This document shows, piece after piece, positions 17,080-25,997 of a stretch of DNA of 64,000 bases. The stretch comes from a bacterium HR33 (GTDB lineage: Bacteria; Gemmatimonadota; Gemmatimonadetes; Gemmatimonadales; GWC2-71-9): NCBI GenBank assembly GCA_002923375.1, contig BEIJ01000001.1, positions 620,001-684,000 of the forward strand. The letters are read 5' to 3'. The notes beneath the pieces are model-generated. The model had not been told where the DNA came from and did no database searches. It saw nothing but the letters and a program-made list of their open reading frames with translations. Each line of letters begins with the position of its first letter. The stretch's first letter is position 1. Made by a program: the position numbers and the translations under genes.

Positions 17080-18097
17080 TCCGACCGCTCTCAGCACCCT
17101 GCGCCCAAGCTCGCCGGGAACGGCCACGATCGCCCGAGCCGCATGGCACCTGGAGCAGATCGCGGCGCCACAGGCCTGGGAGCTCAGCCGGGGACGCGGC
17201 GTAGTGATAGCGATCATCGATCAGGCGATCGATACGCGGCATCCCGAATTCCGAGATCGCGTGGTTTCGAGCTACCATGTGGGCACCGCAGCGCACCGAG
17301 CGCCCCCTCGAGCGAGGCGGCTTCACGGCACCCAGTGTGCCGGAGTGGCCCTGGCGGGCGGGTTAACCGCCACCGGAGTGGCACCGGAGGCGTCTCTCAT
17401 GGCGATAGCTGTGCCGTCCCTGGGCGGCTGTCCGGACGAGCGGGCGATCGCGCGCGCCATCCGATGGGCCGCCGAAGAAGGCGCCGACATCATCTGTTGC
17501 CCCTTTGGACCTCCGGCCAGCGCGCATCCCCTAACAACCGCGGCTGAACCACCCGGCGCAGCTCGGAGAATAGGCGCAGCTCCGGGAATAAAAGAGGCCA
17601 TAGACCTAGCTGCAACAGAGGGGCGCGGCGGCAGAGGATGCGTGGTGGTTTTTTCGGCGGGTAACGAAGGCGGGCCCGCGAACCCTTGGGCCTCCCGCGC
17701 CGGTGTCCTGGCTGTGGGTGCCTGCAACGCCCGGGGCGGGTTTTGCCGGTACAGCAACCGCGGGCCGGGGGTGTGGTGCGCCCTACCTAGCGGCGATCCC
17801 GATCTGGCGGGCGAACCGGACAGCCTGGTGTTGACTACAGCTCCTCTGGGGTCGTTTCTCGAAGGCGACGCGATCTATTCGCTGACTGTGGGATACACCT
17901 CTCTGGCTGCAGCTGCTGCTGCAGGGCTTTGCGCGGTGATCTTGAGCGCCAATCCCGAGCTCCGCGCGGACCAGGTTGAGGCGGTTCTTCGGGGATCGCT
18001 CGAGGAACCGGTCTTTCCGCCCCGCGAGCGGTTCAGTTGGGGCCGTCCCAACGCCCGGCGGGCGGTGGAGTTGGCTCTCTCGCTGGTGGCCGGCTAG
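17072..18097 (+). CDS. Cytoplasmic subtilisin-like (S8) serine protease
   Basis: 341 residues from ATG 17072, which overlaps the previous stop by 8 bp. The S8 triad is complete: Asp50 (IAIIDQAID), His85 (RLHGTQCAG) and Ser277 (GYTSLAAAA, in place of GTSMAAP), with the oxyanion Asn198 in FSAGNEGG. No signal peptide or propeptide is evident; only about 40 residues precede the catalytic Asp region. It is therefore probably an intracellular, regulated protease rather than a secreted one. It is the last gene of the CHAT unit; promoter element D follows 9 bp after its stop. Protease identity is firm, substrate unknown. Confidence 0.88.
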   Translation: MNNPTALSTLRPSSPGTATIARAAWHLEQIAAPQAWELSRGRGVVIAIIDQAIDTRHPEFRDRVVSSYHVGTAAHRAPPRARRLHGTQCAGVALAGGLTATGVAPEASLMAIAVPSLGGCPDERAIARAIRWAAEEGADIICCPFGPPASAHPLTTAAEPPGAARRIGAAPGIKEAIDLAATEGRGGRGCVVVFSAGNEGGPANPWASRAGVLAVGACNARGGFCRYSNRGPGVWCALPSGDPDLAGEPDSLVLTTAPLGSFLEGDAIYSLTVGYTSLAAAAAAGLCAVILSANPELRADQVEAVLRGSLEEPVFPPRERFSWGRPNARRAVELALSLVAG

Positions 18098-18106
18098 CGG
18101 AAAAAC

Positions 18107-18132
18107 GGAATTCCGGGCTGTGGGTCCGTCTA
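18107..18132 (+). promoter_or_regulatory. ECF-type promoter element D (rightward)
   Basis: GGAAT (18107-18111), 15 bp, CGTCTA (18127-18132), within GTCCGTCTAA. The spacer equals that of elements A-C; only the fifth base of the -35-like box differs. It lies between the subtilisin stop and the TolB-like gene, so the kinase unit has its own copy of the cassette promoter. Confidence 0.68.
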
Positions 18133-18199
18133 ATCATATAGGGGGTGGTCAGGGTGAGTTTGGGGATCGGGCGTGATTCAGGGCGCCCCGGAGGTCACC

Positions 18200-18739
18200 A
18201 TGACAGGCCACAGGAGGCGGAGGGAGAGGGCAGTGCCCGGCGGGGCCGGGGCCGGAAGCAACGGCCAGCGCAGTCGCTTTGGGCGACCTGCAAAAGAGGG
18301 AGCGCCGGCTGGTTCGCGCACTGGAGAGTTTCAACTCGGGCCGCGGCGAATAGCGGTCCTACCCCCGGTGGATCTTTCCGACTGCCCGGCGATCGACGGC
18401 CTCAGTCTCAAAATCGCCCACTGCATTTTGGAAGGCCTGCGTGCGGCCGGACAAGCCTCAGTCTTGGGATGGGTGGACCAGGGGTCTCAGCCTAACGATG
18501 TAACCGTCGGGTACCTCTGCCGCAGCCTGGGTGCGGAAATGCTGGTACTGGGTCAGGCGCGCTGGCTAGCCCAACGGGTCGGGATCACGCTGGAGCTGAG
18601 GGACGGCTCAAGCGGTGAAAAGATCTGGTCTGGCTCTTATGAGTGCGATCCGCAATTGGCCGGCCAAGGGTTCGCCGCGATGTGCGGTGAGATTGCAGCT
18701 CGGGCGGCGCTGGCGGCCGCGGCACGCGGCCGGCGGTGA
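18200..18739 (+). CDS. TolB-N-terminal-like domain protein
   Basis: 179 residues from ATG 18200, chosen over GTG 18173 because GGAGG precedes it by about 7 bp. After a basic, Gly/Ala-rich 45-residue tail comes one domain. It has RRIAVLPPVDLSD, LCRSLGAEMLVLGQARW and ITLELRDGSSGEKIWSGSYE, matching the pattern of the TolB N-terminal-like domain that in many bacteria follows a kinase, adenylate cyclase or winged helix on one chain. Here it is a separate gene 15 bp before a kinase. No signal peptide. Its likely role is a sensor or binding partner of the kinase; that is inference. Confidence 0.65.
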   Translation: MTGHRRRRERAVPGGAGAGSNGQRSRFGRPAKEGAPAGSRTGEFQLGPRRIAVLPPVDLSDCPAIDGLSLKIAHCILEGLRAAGQASVLGWVDQGSQPNDVTVGYLCRSLGAEMLVLGQARWLAQRVGITLELRDGSSGEKIWSGSYECDPQLAGQGFAAMCGEIAARAALAAAARGRR

Positions 18740-18754
18740 TCGGGGGGGGGAATC

Positions 18755-19588
18755 TTGCTCCGGCGGCTTGCGGGTCTGGAGGAAGCGATCTCCCAGCGCT
18801 ACACGCTGTTGCGGGTGGTTGGGCAGGGTGCCTCGTCGATAGTCTATCTCGCCTACGACTTGGAGCTGAGCCGCCGGGTAGCTCTCAAGGTGCTGCGGCC
18901 GGAGCGCAGCACCGATACCGGAGCCGAGCGGTTTTTGCAGGAGATCCGCACCGCAGCGCGCCTGGTGCACCCCAACATCCTTGAGGTTTACGACGCCGGT
19001 GTGGCCGGCGGCTTCCTCTACTATGTCACGCGCTTCGTCTCTGGGCCCTCGTTGCGGGTCAGGCTCAATCGACTCGGCACCCTCGGGGTTCGCGAAGCGG
19101 TGCGAATCGCGGCGGACGTGGGAAGGGGACTGAGCTACGCCCACCACCACGGAGTCATCCACCGGGATGTCAAGCCGGAAAATATTCTTCTGGACGGTGC
19201 GGGAGCGTTGCTGGCCGACTTTGGCACTGCTTTGTCGCTGCGGGAGCCCGCGCTGCCCCGCCGGAACACAACGACTCCGGGCCTTTTTGTTTCCGGGACT
19301 CCGGAGTACATGAGCCCCGAGCAGATAGCAGGTTTCGCGGTCGATCCCAGAACCGATATGTACAGCCTGGCGTGCGTACTCTACGAAGCTCTTGCCGGCA
19401 GGCCTCCTTTCGGCGGTCACGATGCCCGCTGTGTTCTCGCTTCCCATTTCCTGAGACGGCCGCACCCGCTCCGAGCGTTCCGCCCCGAGGTTCCGGAGGA
19501 GATTTGCACAGCCCTCCACCGGGCGCTTTCCAGGGATCCGGACGAGCGCTTCTGTACCATGGACCAGTTCCTGCTGGCACTAGGCTAG
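18755..19588 (+). CDS. Soluble Hanks-type Ser/Thr protein kinase
   Basis: 277 residues, TTG start with a run of eight or nine G just upstream. All kinase elements are present: glycine loop [14 protein letters not shown], Lys45 in [16 protein letters not shown] with catalytic Asp138, DFG with Asp155, and an activation segment ending [11 protein letters not shown]. The protein stops right after the kinase fold: no membrane helix, PASTA or TPR domain, which is short for a bacterial PknB-like kinase. It closes the sigma/CHAT/subtilisin cassette under promoter element D, together with the TolB-like gene. It could phosphorylate the sigma regulator or a protease; target not visible. Confidence 0.9.
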   Translation: MLRRLAGLEEAISQRYTLLRVVGQGASSIVYLAYDLELSRRVALKVLRPERSTDTGAERFLQEIRTAARLVHPNILEVYDAGVAGGFLYYVTRFVSGPSLRVRLNRLGTLGVREAVRIAADVGRGLSYAHHHGVIHRDVKPENILLDGAGALLADFGTALSLREPALPRRNTTTPGLFVSGTPEYMSPEQIAGFAVDPRTDMYSLACVLYEALAGRPPFGGHDARCVLASHFLRRPHPLRAFRPEVPEEICTALHRALSRDPDERFCTMDQFLLALG

Positions 19589-19713
19589 GTCTGTCCGGCC
19601 GGTTGCCGGGCGTTATTCCTTTGCAACAATTGGAACCCCTGGTGCGTAGCGGACAGTGGTTTTGTGCAGTATCCTTCCCGCGATCCGTCTTTGGCACTCA
19701 GGGAGGCTTTCCG

Positions 19714-22497
19714 ATGCGCTACTCCAAGATGAATCTGCGTCTCCGGCGGTTGGGGGGCGGGCTCGTGGCTCTGCTTGCCGCCATGGGTTCCCAGGCTGCG
19801 GCTCAGGATCCCCACACGCCCGGAGCCCCGCGTCACTTCGCCATAAGAGATGCTAGGATCGTGATAGCGCCGGGGCGAGTGGTGGAGCGGGGAACCATAG
19901 TACTGCGCGACGGATTGGTCGCCGCGGTGGGACCGAATGTCGCGATTCCCCAAGGAGCATGGGTCATAGACGGCTCGGGGCTTACGGTGTACCCCGGCCT
20001 GGTTGACGCCCTGTCGACTCTGGGGATACCGCAAGCTTTGCGCCTTCCCCAGGATGGGCGCCCGCAATTCGGACCGGGAGGACCGGGCGGTGGGCAGCAG
20101 GGTCCGTACTCCTGGGGGCCTGAGGACCGGCCCGCTACGTTCACCTGGCTCAACGCTGCGGACACTTTGGATCCGGCGGACGAACGCATCCGCCGCTGGC
20201 GGGAGGCCGGGTTCACCTCCGCCGTGGTAGTGGCGGAGCGCGGCTTCTTCCCGGGTCAGGCAGCATGGGTGAACCTGGCGGGGGAGCGGCGCAACGACAT
20301 GGTGGTGCAGACTCCGGTGGCCCTTCGGGTGAATCTGCAGGGCGGGCCGGGCCACAGGGGTTATCCCAACTCTTTGATGGGCGCGATCGCGTACGTAAAG
20401 CAACTGTTCTTCGACGCTCGCCACTATGACCAGGCGTGGTCGATATATCAGAGTTCCCCAGCCGGCCTTCAGCGGCCGGAGTACGATCGGACTCTGGAGC
20501 CGTTGCGGGATGCTTTGCGCAACCGCCGGCCGGTGCTCTTGCCGGGGAATCTGGCCAAAGAGGTTCATCGTGCGCTGGCCATTGCTGACGAGACGGGCGC
20601 GACGCCGGTGATTTACGGCCTGCAGGAGGCTTACCGGGTGGCTCCGGTGGTAGCCCGCCGGAACGTCCCCGTCTTGGTCAACGTGGACTGGCCGGCTCCG
20701 GAGCGGGATGCCGATCCGGAAGCCGACGTGCCTCTTTCTACGCTGCGTTTTCGCGATCGGGCTCCCACCGCACCGGCGGAGTTGGAGAAGGCGGGCGCTC
20801 GGTTTGCTTTTTACTCGGGTCGTATAGATCAGCCGCAGACCATGCTGGACAACGTGAGAAAGGCTGTGGCTTTGGGTCTCTCCAAAGACGCGGCGCTCCG
20901 CGCCCTTACGCTGGCTCCGGCGGAGATTTTCGGGGTGGCGGATCGGTTGGGAACTTTGGAGCCGGGCAAGATCGCCAACCTGGTGGTTACCGAGGGTGAC
21001 CTTTTCGAGCGCAACAGCCGGGTTCGGTACGTCTTCGTTGACGGGGAGAAGTTCGAGCCTGCGCCTCAGGTTGCCGAGGGTGAGGGAAGCCAGCGGGGTC
21101 AGGGGCGCGGCGCTCGAGGCGCGGCGGCGGACACGGCGCAGCAGGCCCAGGCGGTGGCGCCTCCGGTCCCCATTACCGTGGATCGAGGGCCGATCACCAG
21201 CTCTAGAGTGACCCTGATTCGCAACGCCACCATAATGACGGTGGCCAACGGCACCATCCAAAACGGATCGATTTTGATCCGGGACGGCAAGATCGCCGCG
21301 GTGGGCCAGAACGTGACGGCGCCGGCCGACGCGACGGTTATAGATGCCACCGGCAAGTACGTCATTCCGGGGATCATCGACGCCCATTCCCACATCGCCA
21401 CCGATGCGGTGAACGAGGGGAGTGTGAACGTCTCCGCGATGGTAGGGATCCGGGACGTATTGGATCCCGACGACATCTCTATTTACCGGGCTGCGGCTGG
21501 TGGGGTGACCACGGCCAACATCTTGCACGGCAGTGCCAATCCGATCGGCGGGAAGAACGCGGTGATCAAGATGCGCTGGGGTGCCGATGCTCAGGGTCTT
21601 TTGTTCGACGGCGCGCCTCCGGGGATCAAGTTCGCTTTGGGTGAAAATCCCAAGCGCGACCGGGATCCGGACCGCTATCCGGCGACGCGGATGGGTGTAA
21701 TGGACGTAATCCGGCAGGCGTTCATCGAGGCCCGGGAATATCAGCGCCGCTGGAGGGAGTACGAGGAGCAGAACCGGCAGCGGCGTCGCGGGCAGCCACC
21801 GCTCATACCTCCGAGGCGAGACTTGAAGCTGGAGGCTCTGGTGGAGGTGCTGGAGGGCAAGCGGCTGGTGCACGCCCACTCCTACCGTGCCGACGAGATC
21901 TTGCAGCTCATCCGGCTGGCTGAGGAGTTCGGCTTCAAGATCGCCACCTTCCAGCACGTGCTGGAGGGCTACAAGGTGGCCGACGAGATCGCGGCTCACG
22001 GTGCGGGAGCTTCGACTTTCTCCGACTGGTGGGCCTACAAAGTGGAAGCCTATGATGCGATCCCATACAACGCCGCTCTCATGACCGAGCGCGGCGTGGT
22101 GGTATCGATCAATTCCGACAGCGGCGAGGAGATGCGGCATCTCAATCAGGAGGCGGCCAAGGCGATCAAGTGGGGCGGGCTGTCGGAGACCGAGGCTTTG
22201 AAGCTGGTGACTCTGAACCCGGCCAAACAGCTCGGCATCGACGATCGTGTGGGGTCGATCGAGGTCGGCAAAGACGCCGATCTGGTGATCTACAGCGGCC
22301 ATCCACTGAGCGTGTATGCCGTGGTGGAGAAGACCTTGATAGACGGCCAGGTCTATTTTGACCGGCAGGTGGACTTGGAGCGGCGCAAGGCGCTGGAAGA
22401 AGAGAAGAAAGCGCTGTTGGAGAAAGAGCGCAGCTCGGGAGAGAGGCCTCGAGTCACCACGGACATTGCGGGCAATCCGCGGGAGGAGTTGCGATGA
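19714..22497 (+). CDS. Exported tandem amidohydrolase protein
   Basis: 927 residues from ATG 19714 with GGGAGG 6 bp upstream. A signal peptide ends near SQAAAQDP. Two amidohydrolase-like halves are fused. The first (about 45-450) reads [12 protein letters not shown] where the HxH metal site should be, so it is probably not catalytic. The second (from about 500) has [15 protein letters not shown] (HxH), [18 protein letters not shown] and the aspartate in SINSDSGEE, so its metal site looks complete; it resembles imidazolonepropionase-type hydrolases. The C-terminus is charged ([17 protein letters not shown]). ATGA overlap with the next amidohydrolase gene. Substrate unknown; exported hydrolases of cyclic peptides or amino-acid derivatives are typical. 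Confidence 0.82.
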   Translation: MRYSKMNLRLRRLGGGLVALLAAMGSQAAAQDPHTPGAPRHFAIRDARIVIAPGRVVERGTIVLRDGLVAAVGPNVAIPQGAWVIDGSGLTVYPGLVDALSTLGIPQALRLPQDGRPQFGPGGPGGGQQGPYSWGPEDRPATFTWLNAADTLDPADERIRRWREAGFTSAVVVAERGFFPGQAAWVNLAGERRNDMVVQTPVALRVNLQGGPGHRGYPNSLMGAIAYVKQLFFDARHYDQAWSIYQSSPAGLQRPEYDRTLEPLRDALRNRRPVLLPGNLAKEVHRALAIADETGATPVIYGLQEAYRVAPVVARRNVPVLVNVDWPAPERDADPEADVPLSTLRFRDRAPTAPAELEKAGARFAFYSGRIDQPQTMLDNVRKAVALGLSKDAALRALTLAPAEIFGVADRLGTLEPGKIANLVVTEGDLFERNSRVRYVFVDGEKFEPAPQVAEGEGSQRGQGRGARGAAADTAQQAQAVAPPVPITVDRGPITSSRVTLIRNATIMTVANGTIQNGSILIRDGKIAAVGQNVTAPADATVIDATGKYVIPGIIDAHSHIATDAVNEGSVNVSAMVGIRDVLDPDDISIYRAAAGGVTTANILHGSANPIGGKNAVIKMRWGADAQGLLFDGAPPGIKFALGENPKRDRDPDRYPATRMGVMDVIRQAFIEAREYQRRWREYEEQNRQRRRGQPPLIPPRRDLKLEALVEVLEGKRLVHAHSYRADEILQLIRLAEEFGFKIATFQHVLEGYKVADEIAAHGAGASTFSDWWAYKVEAYDAIPYNAALMTERGVVVSINSDSGEEMRHLNQEAAKAIKWGGLSETEALKLVTLNPAKQLGIDDRVGSIEVGKDADLVIYSGHPLSVYAVVEKTLIDGQVYFDRQVDLERRKALEEEKKALLEKERSSGERPRVTTDIAGNPREELR

Positions 22498-23807
22498 GGG
22501 CGATTGGCTGGATCATTACGGCCGCTTTTGGCCTGTTGCCGCTGGCGGGCGGGCTGGACGCTCAACAGCAAGGGCGGGATCTCGCAATTCGAGGCGGTAG
22601 AATTCACACCCTTGCCGGGCCTGCGATCGAGAACGGCACGGTGTTGATCCGCAACGGCCGGATCGCCGAGGTAGGCACCAACGTGACCGTTCCGGCGGGA
22701 ATACCGGTTATCGATGCCACGGGTCTCGAAGTCTATCCCGGTTTGTTCGACGCGATGACTCGGCTGGGGTTGACCGAGATCGGCCAGGTGGACGTGACCA
22801 ACGATTTTAACGAGCTAGGCGAGTTCAATCCTCATCTTTCGGCGGCGACGGCGATCCATCCGGCGAGCGAGCACATTCCGGTGGCCCGGGCCAACGGGAT
22901 CACTCATGCGGTGTCGGCTCCCCAGGCGCGGCCGGCGGGGATCGGGGGTCAGGCCACAGTGATCAACTTGGATGGCTGGACTATCGAGGAGATGATGGTC
23001 GAGCCGTCGGTGGGGATCGTGCTCAACTGGCCCAGTTTGCGGACCGGGGGTTTCGGTTTCTTCGGGCAGCAGCAGGGTGCGCGGACTTTCCGTGAGGCCC
23101 GGGAGCGTTACGAGCGCAACGTGAGGAGGCTGGAGGAGTGGCTCGAAGAGGCGCGCCGTTACGACGCGGCGGTCCAGGCGGGGCAGGCCGTTCCCCGGGA
23201 TCTCAAGCTCGAGGCGCTGGCAAAGGTCACGCGCAGGGAGCTTCCTTTCTTGGTTGGTGCCGACGAGGAGCGGGATATCCGCAACGCGGTCGAGTTCATG
23301 GAAAAGCACAATGTGCGGATGATCCTGGTGGGCGGCCGTGAGGCTTGGAAGGTGAGGGAGCTGTTGGCCGAGAAGCAGATTCCGGTCATTGCGGGTCCGA
23401 CCCAGACTTTGCCCACCGGCCAGGACGAAGGGTATGACGAGATGTACGCTGCTCCCGGGCTTTTGTATCAGGCCGGAGTGAAGTTCGCCTTTGGGACGTT
23501 CAATTCTTCCGATTCCCGGACCCTGCCCTACGAGGCCGGGAGTGCGGTTTCTTTCGGGCTCCCGCGGGAGCAGGCCCTGCGGGCAATTACCGTCAACGGT
23601 GCCGAGATCTTGGGGTTGGGGGACCGGTTGGGGACGATCGAGCCGGGCAAGATCGCCAACTTGATCGTGACCGATGGCGATCCGTTGGAGATTCGCACTC
23701 AGGTAAAGCACGTGATCATAGCGGGGCGGGACGTGGGGACGGACAATCGGCACTTGGAGCTTTATCTCAAGTACCGGGCGCGGCCCAAGCCGCAGCCGAA
23801 ACGCTGA
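22494..23807 (+). CDS. Exported amidohydrolase-family protein, degenerate metal site
   Basis: 437 residues, ATG overlapping the preceding stop. A signal peptide ends near GGLDAQQQ. The fold is clear from the ends: [26 protein letters not shown] at the start (two stretches) and [20 protein letters not shown] near the end. The site that should read HxH is [12 protein letters not shown], and the other usual histidines are not in their motifs. It therefore looks like a non-catalytic or reduced-site relative, similar to the first half of its upstream neighbour. The two proteins probably act as a pair; a heteromer is possible but unproven. Confidence 0.78.
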   Translation: MRAIGWIITAAFGLLPLAGGLDAQQQGRDLAIRGGRIHTLAGPAIENGTVLIRNGRIAEVGTNVTVPAGIPVIDATGLEVYPGLFDAMTRLGLTEIGQVDVTNDFNELGEFNPHLSAATAIHPASEHIPVARANGITHAVSAPQARPAGIGGQATVINLDGWTIEEMMVEPSVGIVLNWPSLRTGGFGFFGQQQGARTFREARERYERNVRRLEEWLEEARRYDAAVQAGQAVPRDLKLEALAKVTRRELPFLVGADEERDIRNAVEFMEKHNVRMILVGGREAWKVRELLAEKQIPVIAGPTQTLPTGQDEGYDEMYAAPGLLYQAGVKFAFGTFNSSDSRTLPYEAGSAVSFGLPREQALRAITVNGAEILGLGDRLGTIEPGKIANLIVTDGDPLEIRTQVKHVIIAGRDVGTDNRHLELYLKYRARPKPQPKR

Positions 23808-23828
23808 AAACAGGCGGCTGATTGGATC

Positions 23829-23852
23829 GGCCCAGGCCGGCCGGCCTGGGCC
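23829..23852. terminator. Perfect 24-bp GC palindrome, hairpin
   Basis: The half-site GGCCCAGGCCGG is followed by its exact complement, giving a 12-bp stem 21 bp after the amidohydrolase stop. There is no T-run, so it may be a transcript-end hairpin or Rho-related stabiliser rather than a classical intrinsic terminator. Confidence 0.45.
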
Positions 23853-24022
23853 GCACCGCTAATTCCGGACGACCGCCAGCGCTTACGACAGAGACTCGTC
23901 GGGCTGCCGGTACTCGGCGATGGCGCTGTCGCCGGGGAACACCCCCAATGCTACCCCCGTGAGACCCTAACCGTTTCCCCACGCATCACCGGCCGGACAT
24001 CCGCCGCCCGGCCGGCGGATCA

Positions 24023-24052
24023 GTTGACATATCAACTATCGATCAGTATTTT
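24023..24052 (+). promoter_or_regulatory. Sigma-70-type promoter with overlapping MarR-type operator
   Basis: TTGACA (24024-24029), a 17-bp spacer and TATTTT (24047-24052) form a near-consensus promoter. An inverted repeat, GTTGA-CATA-TCAAC (24023-24036), covers the -35 box. The MarR gene starts 22 bp downstream, so autorepression is the likely arrangement. Confidence 0.65.
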
Positions 24053-24074
24053 ATTGTCCTGGCAAGGAGGTGGT

Positions 24075-24563
24075 GTGCTTCCCGGCGAGATCCAGCAGCG
24101 GCGGCCGTTTCGGTCGCGAGCAGAGGAGGCGCTCTTGGCCCTGCTGCGCACCACCGACCGGGTCCGGAGTGCGCTCGGTCGGGTGATCGAGTCCTACGGC
24201 ATAACGCCGCAGCAATACAACGTGCTTCGGATACTCAGGGGTGCCGAGCCCGAGGGGCTCCGCACCCTAGCCATCACCGAACGCCTGATCGAGCGCGCTC
24301 CGGGGATCACCCGGATGATCGACCGGCTCGAAGCGAAGGGGCTGGTGGGCAGGGAGCGACGCGGCGAAGACCGGCGGTGCGTCCACGTCAGAATCACCGC
24401 CAAGGGACTCAAGCTCCTCGAGGCTTTGGACGATCCGGTGGATCGCGCCGACCGGGAAGCGTTTTCCTGCCTCAGCCGGCAGGAGCTCGCCACCTTGATC
24501 AGCCTGTTGGATCGAGTAAGACACCATAATGAAACGCTCGAACAATCCAGACGGAGGAGGTGA
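24075..24563 (+). CDS. MarR-family transcriptional regulator
   Basis: 162 residues from GTG 24075, chosen for the AAGGAGG 4 bp upstream. The winged helix is clear: YGITPQQYNVLRILRGAE, then ITERLIERAPGITRMIDRLEAKGLVGRER and the wing DRRCVHVRITAKGL. MarR proteins are dimeric repressors released by phenolic ligands or thiol oxidation; there are no obvious paired cysteines here. It is followed 6 bp later by doxX and then a VOC dioxygenase-like gene, an association known from bacterial quinone/catechol defence (for example the catD-catE pair and Mhq operons of Bacillus). It probably represses this unit. Confidence 0.85.
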   Translation: MLPGEIQQRRPFRSRAEEALLALLRTTDRVRSALGRVIESYGITPQQYNVLRILRGAEPEGLRTLAITERLIERAPGITRMIDRLEAKGLVGRERRGEDRRCVHVRITAKGLKLLEALDDPVDRADREAFSCLSRQELATLISLLDRVRHHNETLEQSRRRR

Positions 24564-24569
24564 CGAACT

Positions 24570-25070
24570 GTGTGGAGCAGATTGGTGAGCACGAGCAATG
24601 ATCGTACGGTCGCCGTGCTGCGCATCGCCTTGGGCTTTGTGATGTTGCCTCACGCCCTGCAGAAGACTCTAGGTCTCTTCGGGGGCGCCGGAGTAGGGGG
24701 CACGCTGCAGTTCTTCAACCAGATGCTGGGGATACCTACCGTCCTCGGCTTGCTCGTCATTCTCGCCGAAACGTTCGGCAGCCTGGGACTGCTGCTCGGG
24801 TTCCTGGGACGGGCAGCGGCGGCATCGATCGCCGCCATCATGCTGGGGGCGATATATCTGGTTCACTGGAACGTCGGTTTCTTCATGAATTGGACCGGAA
24901 CCCAAGCTGGCGAAGGATTCGAGTACCACATCCTCGCCCTCGCCATAGCGCTCGCGGTCATGGTAAAGGGAAGCGGTGCTTGGTCGATCGACCTGCGGCT
25001 GGCGCCGGCCCGCGAGACCACGGAGGAGCCCAAGGCACAACGGGTCGCCGCCACCCAGAAGGCGGCGTGA
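24570..25070 (+). CDS. DoxX-family membrane protein
   Basis: 166 residues, GTG start. Four hydrophobic helices with the DoxX pattern: VLRIALGFVMLPHALQK, then LGLLVILAETFGSLGLLLGFLGR, AIMLGAIYLVHWNVGFFMNW and EYHILALAIALAVMVKG. DoxX proteins are membrane partners in redox and quinone or thiol stress responses. The C-terminal 30 residues are polar. It lies between the MarR and VOC genes and ends at a hairpin terminator candidate. Confidence 0.85.
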   Translation: MWSRLVSTSNDRTVAVLRIALGFVMLPHALQKTLGLFGGAGVGGTLQFFNQMLGIPTVLGLLVILAETFGSLGLLLGFLGRAAAASIAAIMLGAIYLVHWNVGFFMNWTGTQAGEGFEYHILALAIALAVMVKGSGAWSIDLRLAPARETTEEPKAQRVAATQKAA

Positions 25071-25093
25071 CAGCACGGCAGCAGCGATTGAAA

Positions 25094-25124
25094 AGGGCCG
25101 CCTGAGGACCGGCGGCCCTGTATT
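25094..25124 (+). terminator. Hairpin terminator candidate after doxX
   Basis: AGGGCCGCC (25094-25102) and GGCGGCCCT (25111-25119) form a 9-bp stem with an 8-base loop, followed by GTATTTT. The short T-run makes it a weak or partial terminator; the VOC gene 42 bp further on may be transcribed by read-through. Confidence 0.55.
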
Positions 25125-25160
25125 TTCCAACAGCCCGGGTTCGACTTCAGGAGAGAGCCC

Positions 25161-25655
25161 ATGACGTCGTTTCGCCCCATCGATCCCCGAGTGGACATCG
25201 GCCATGTGCACCTCAAGGTCTCGGATCTGGAACGCTCTTTGGCGTTTTACTGTGGAGTCCTGGGATTCGAGCTCACCACTCGTTACGGGCCGGATGCAGC
25301 TTTCATCAGCGCCGGCGGCTACCACCACCACATCGGGCTGAACACTTGGGAGAGCCGGGGAGGGTCCAGACCCCCTCCCGGGACTACCGGGCTCTACCAC
25401 GTGGCCATCCGGTATCCCGACAGGCGAAGCCTGGCCGATGCCCTGCTGCGCCTGCAAGAGGCCGGCATCCCGCTCCTGGGAGCCGCCGACCACGGGGTGA
25501 GCGAGGCCCTTTACCTGGAAGATCCCGACGGCAACGGCCTTGAACTCTACTGCGACCGGCCCCGGGATCAGTGGCCTCGCGCAGCCGATGGGAGCCTAGT
25601 CATGTACACCCGGCCGCTGGATCTGAACTCGCTCCTAGCGGAACTCGAGCGCTAG
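25161..25655 (+). CDS. VOC-family (catechol 2,3-dioxygenase-like) protein
   Basis: 164 residues, ATG with CAGGAGAGAG upstream. The vicinal-oxygen-chelate fold shows as two repeats: IGHVHLKVSDLERSLAFY...VLGFEL and GLYHVAIRYPDRRSL..., then YLEDPDGNGLELYCDRP. Metal ligands are probably the His of HVHLKV, the His of LYHVAI and the Glu of GLELY. This is the CatE/glyoxalase-like layout. The tail PLDLNSLLAELER recurs as a remnant near 26902. With MarR and DoxX next to it, a role in opening or detoxifying catechols or quinones is likely but not proven. Confidence 0.82.
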   Translation: MTSFRPIDPRVDIGHVHLKVSDLERSLAFYCGVLGFELTTRYGPDAAFISAGGYHHHIGLNTWESRGGSRPPPGTTGLYHVAIRYPDRRSLADALLRLQEAGIPLLGAADHGVSEALYLEDPDGNGLELYCDRPRDQWPRAADGSLVMYTRPLDLNSLLAELER

Positions 25656-25670
25656 CGGCTCCACTTGTCG

Positions 25671-25693
25671 ATGTAGCTACATGAAGCTACATT
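25671..25693. promoter_or_regulatory. Palindromic operator before the toxin-antitoxin pair
   Basis: ATGTAGCTACAT (25671-25682) is a perfect 12-bp palindrome. A second half-site, AGCTACATT, follows at 25685-25693, and the antitoxin ATG is at 25701. Phd-type antitoxins bind such repeats to autorepress their operons. Confidence 0.6.
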
Positions 25694-25700
25694 CAGGCTC

Positions 25701-25997
25701 ATGAAGACGGTCGGGGTGCGCGAGTTGAAGAATCGGTTGAGCGAATACCTGCGACAGGTGCGTTCCGGCGAGAGCGTCCTGGTGACCGACCGAGGCGAAG
25801 TGGTTGCGGAGCTCGGCCCTCCCGGGCGGGGAGGCATCGATGCGGCCGTGCCCGCCGGGCTGGCGGCCCTGGCCAGACGCGGCTTGGTGACATTGGCTGC
25901 TCCCGGCGATGCGAAGCTGTACCCTCCCTTACCCCGCCGCCGGCGCCGGCGGTATCGCGCAGCCCAACTCCTGGATGAGGAACGCGGCGATCGGTGA
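25701..25997 (+). CDS. Phd/YefM-type antitoxin
   Basis: 98 residues. The N-terminal half is a typical Phd fold: MKTVGVRELKNRLSEYLRQV, then GESVLVTDRGEVVAELGP. The C-terminal 50 residues, arginine-rich (PRRRRRRY), should wrap the toxin. The stop overlaps the toxin GTG as GTGA. It both neutralises the PIN toxin and, through the upstream palindrome, represses the operon. Confidence 0.87.
   Translation: MKTVGVRELKNRLSEYLRQVRSGESVLVTDRGEVVAELGPPGRGGIDAAVPAGLAALARRGLVTLAAPGDAKLYPPLPRRRRRRYRAAQLLDEERGDR

Noticed and set aside
19585-22302. A 905-codon open frame on the minus strand
   Set aside because: It lies entirely opposite the tandem amidohydrolase, has no recognisable motifs, and such antisense frames are common in GC-rich genes.
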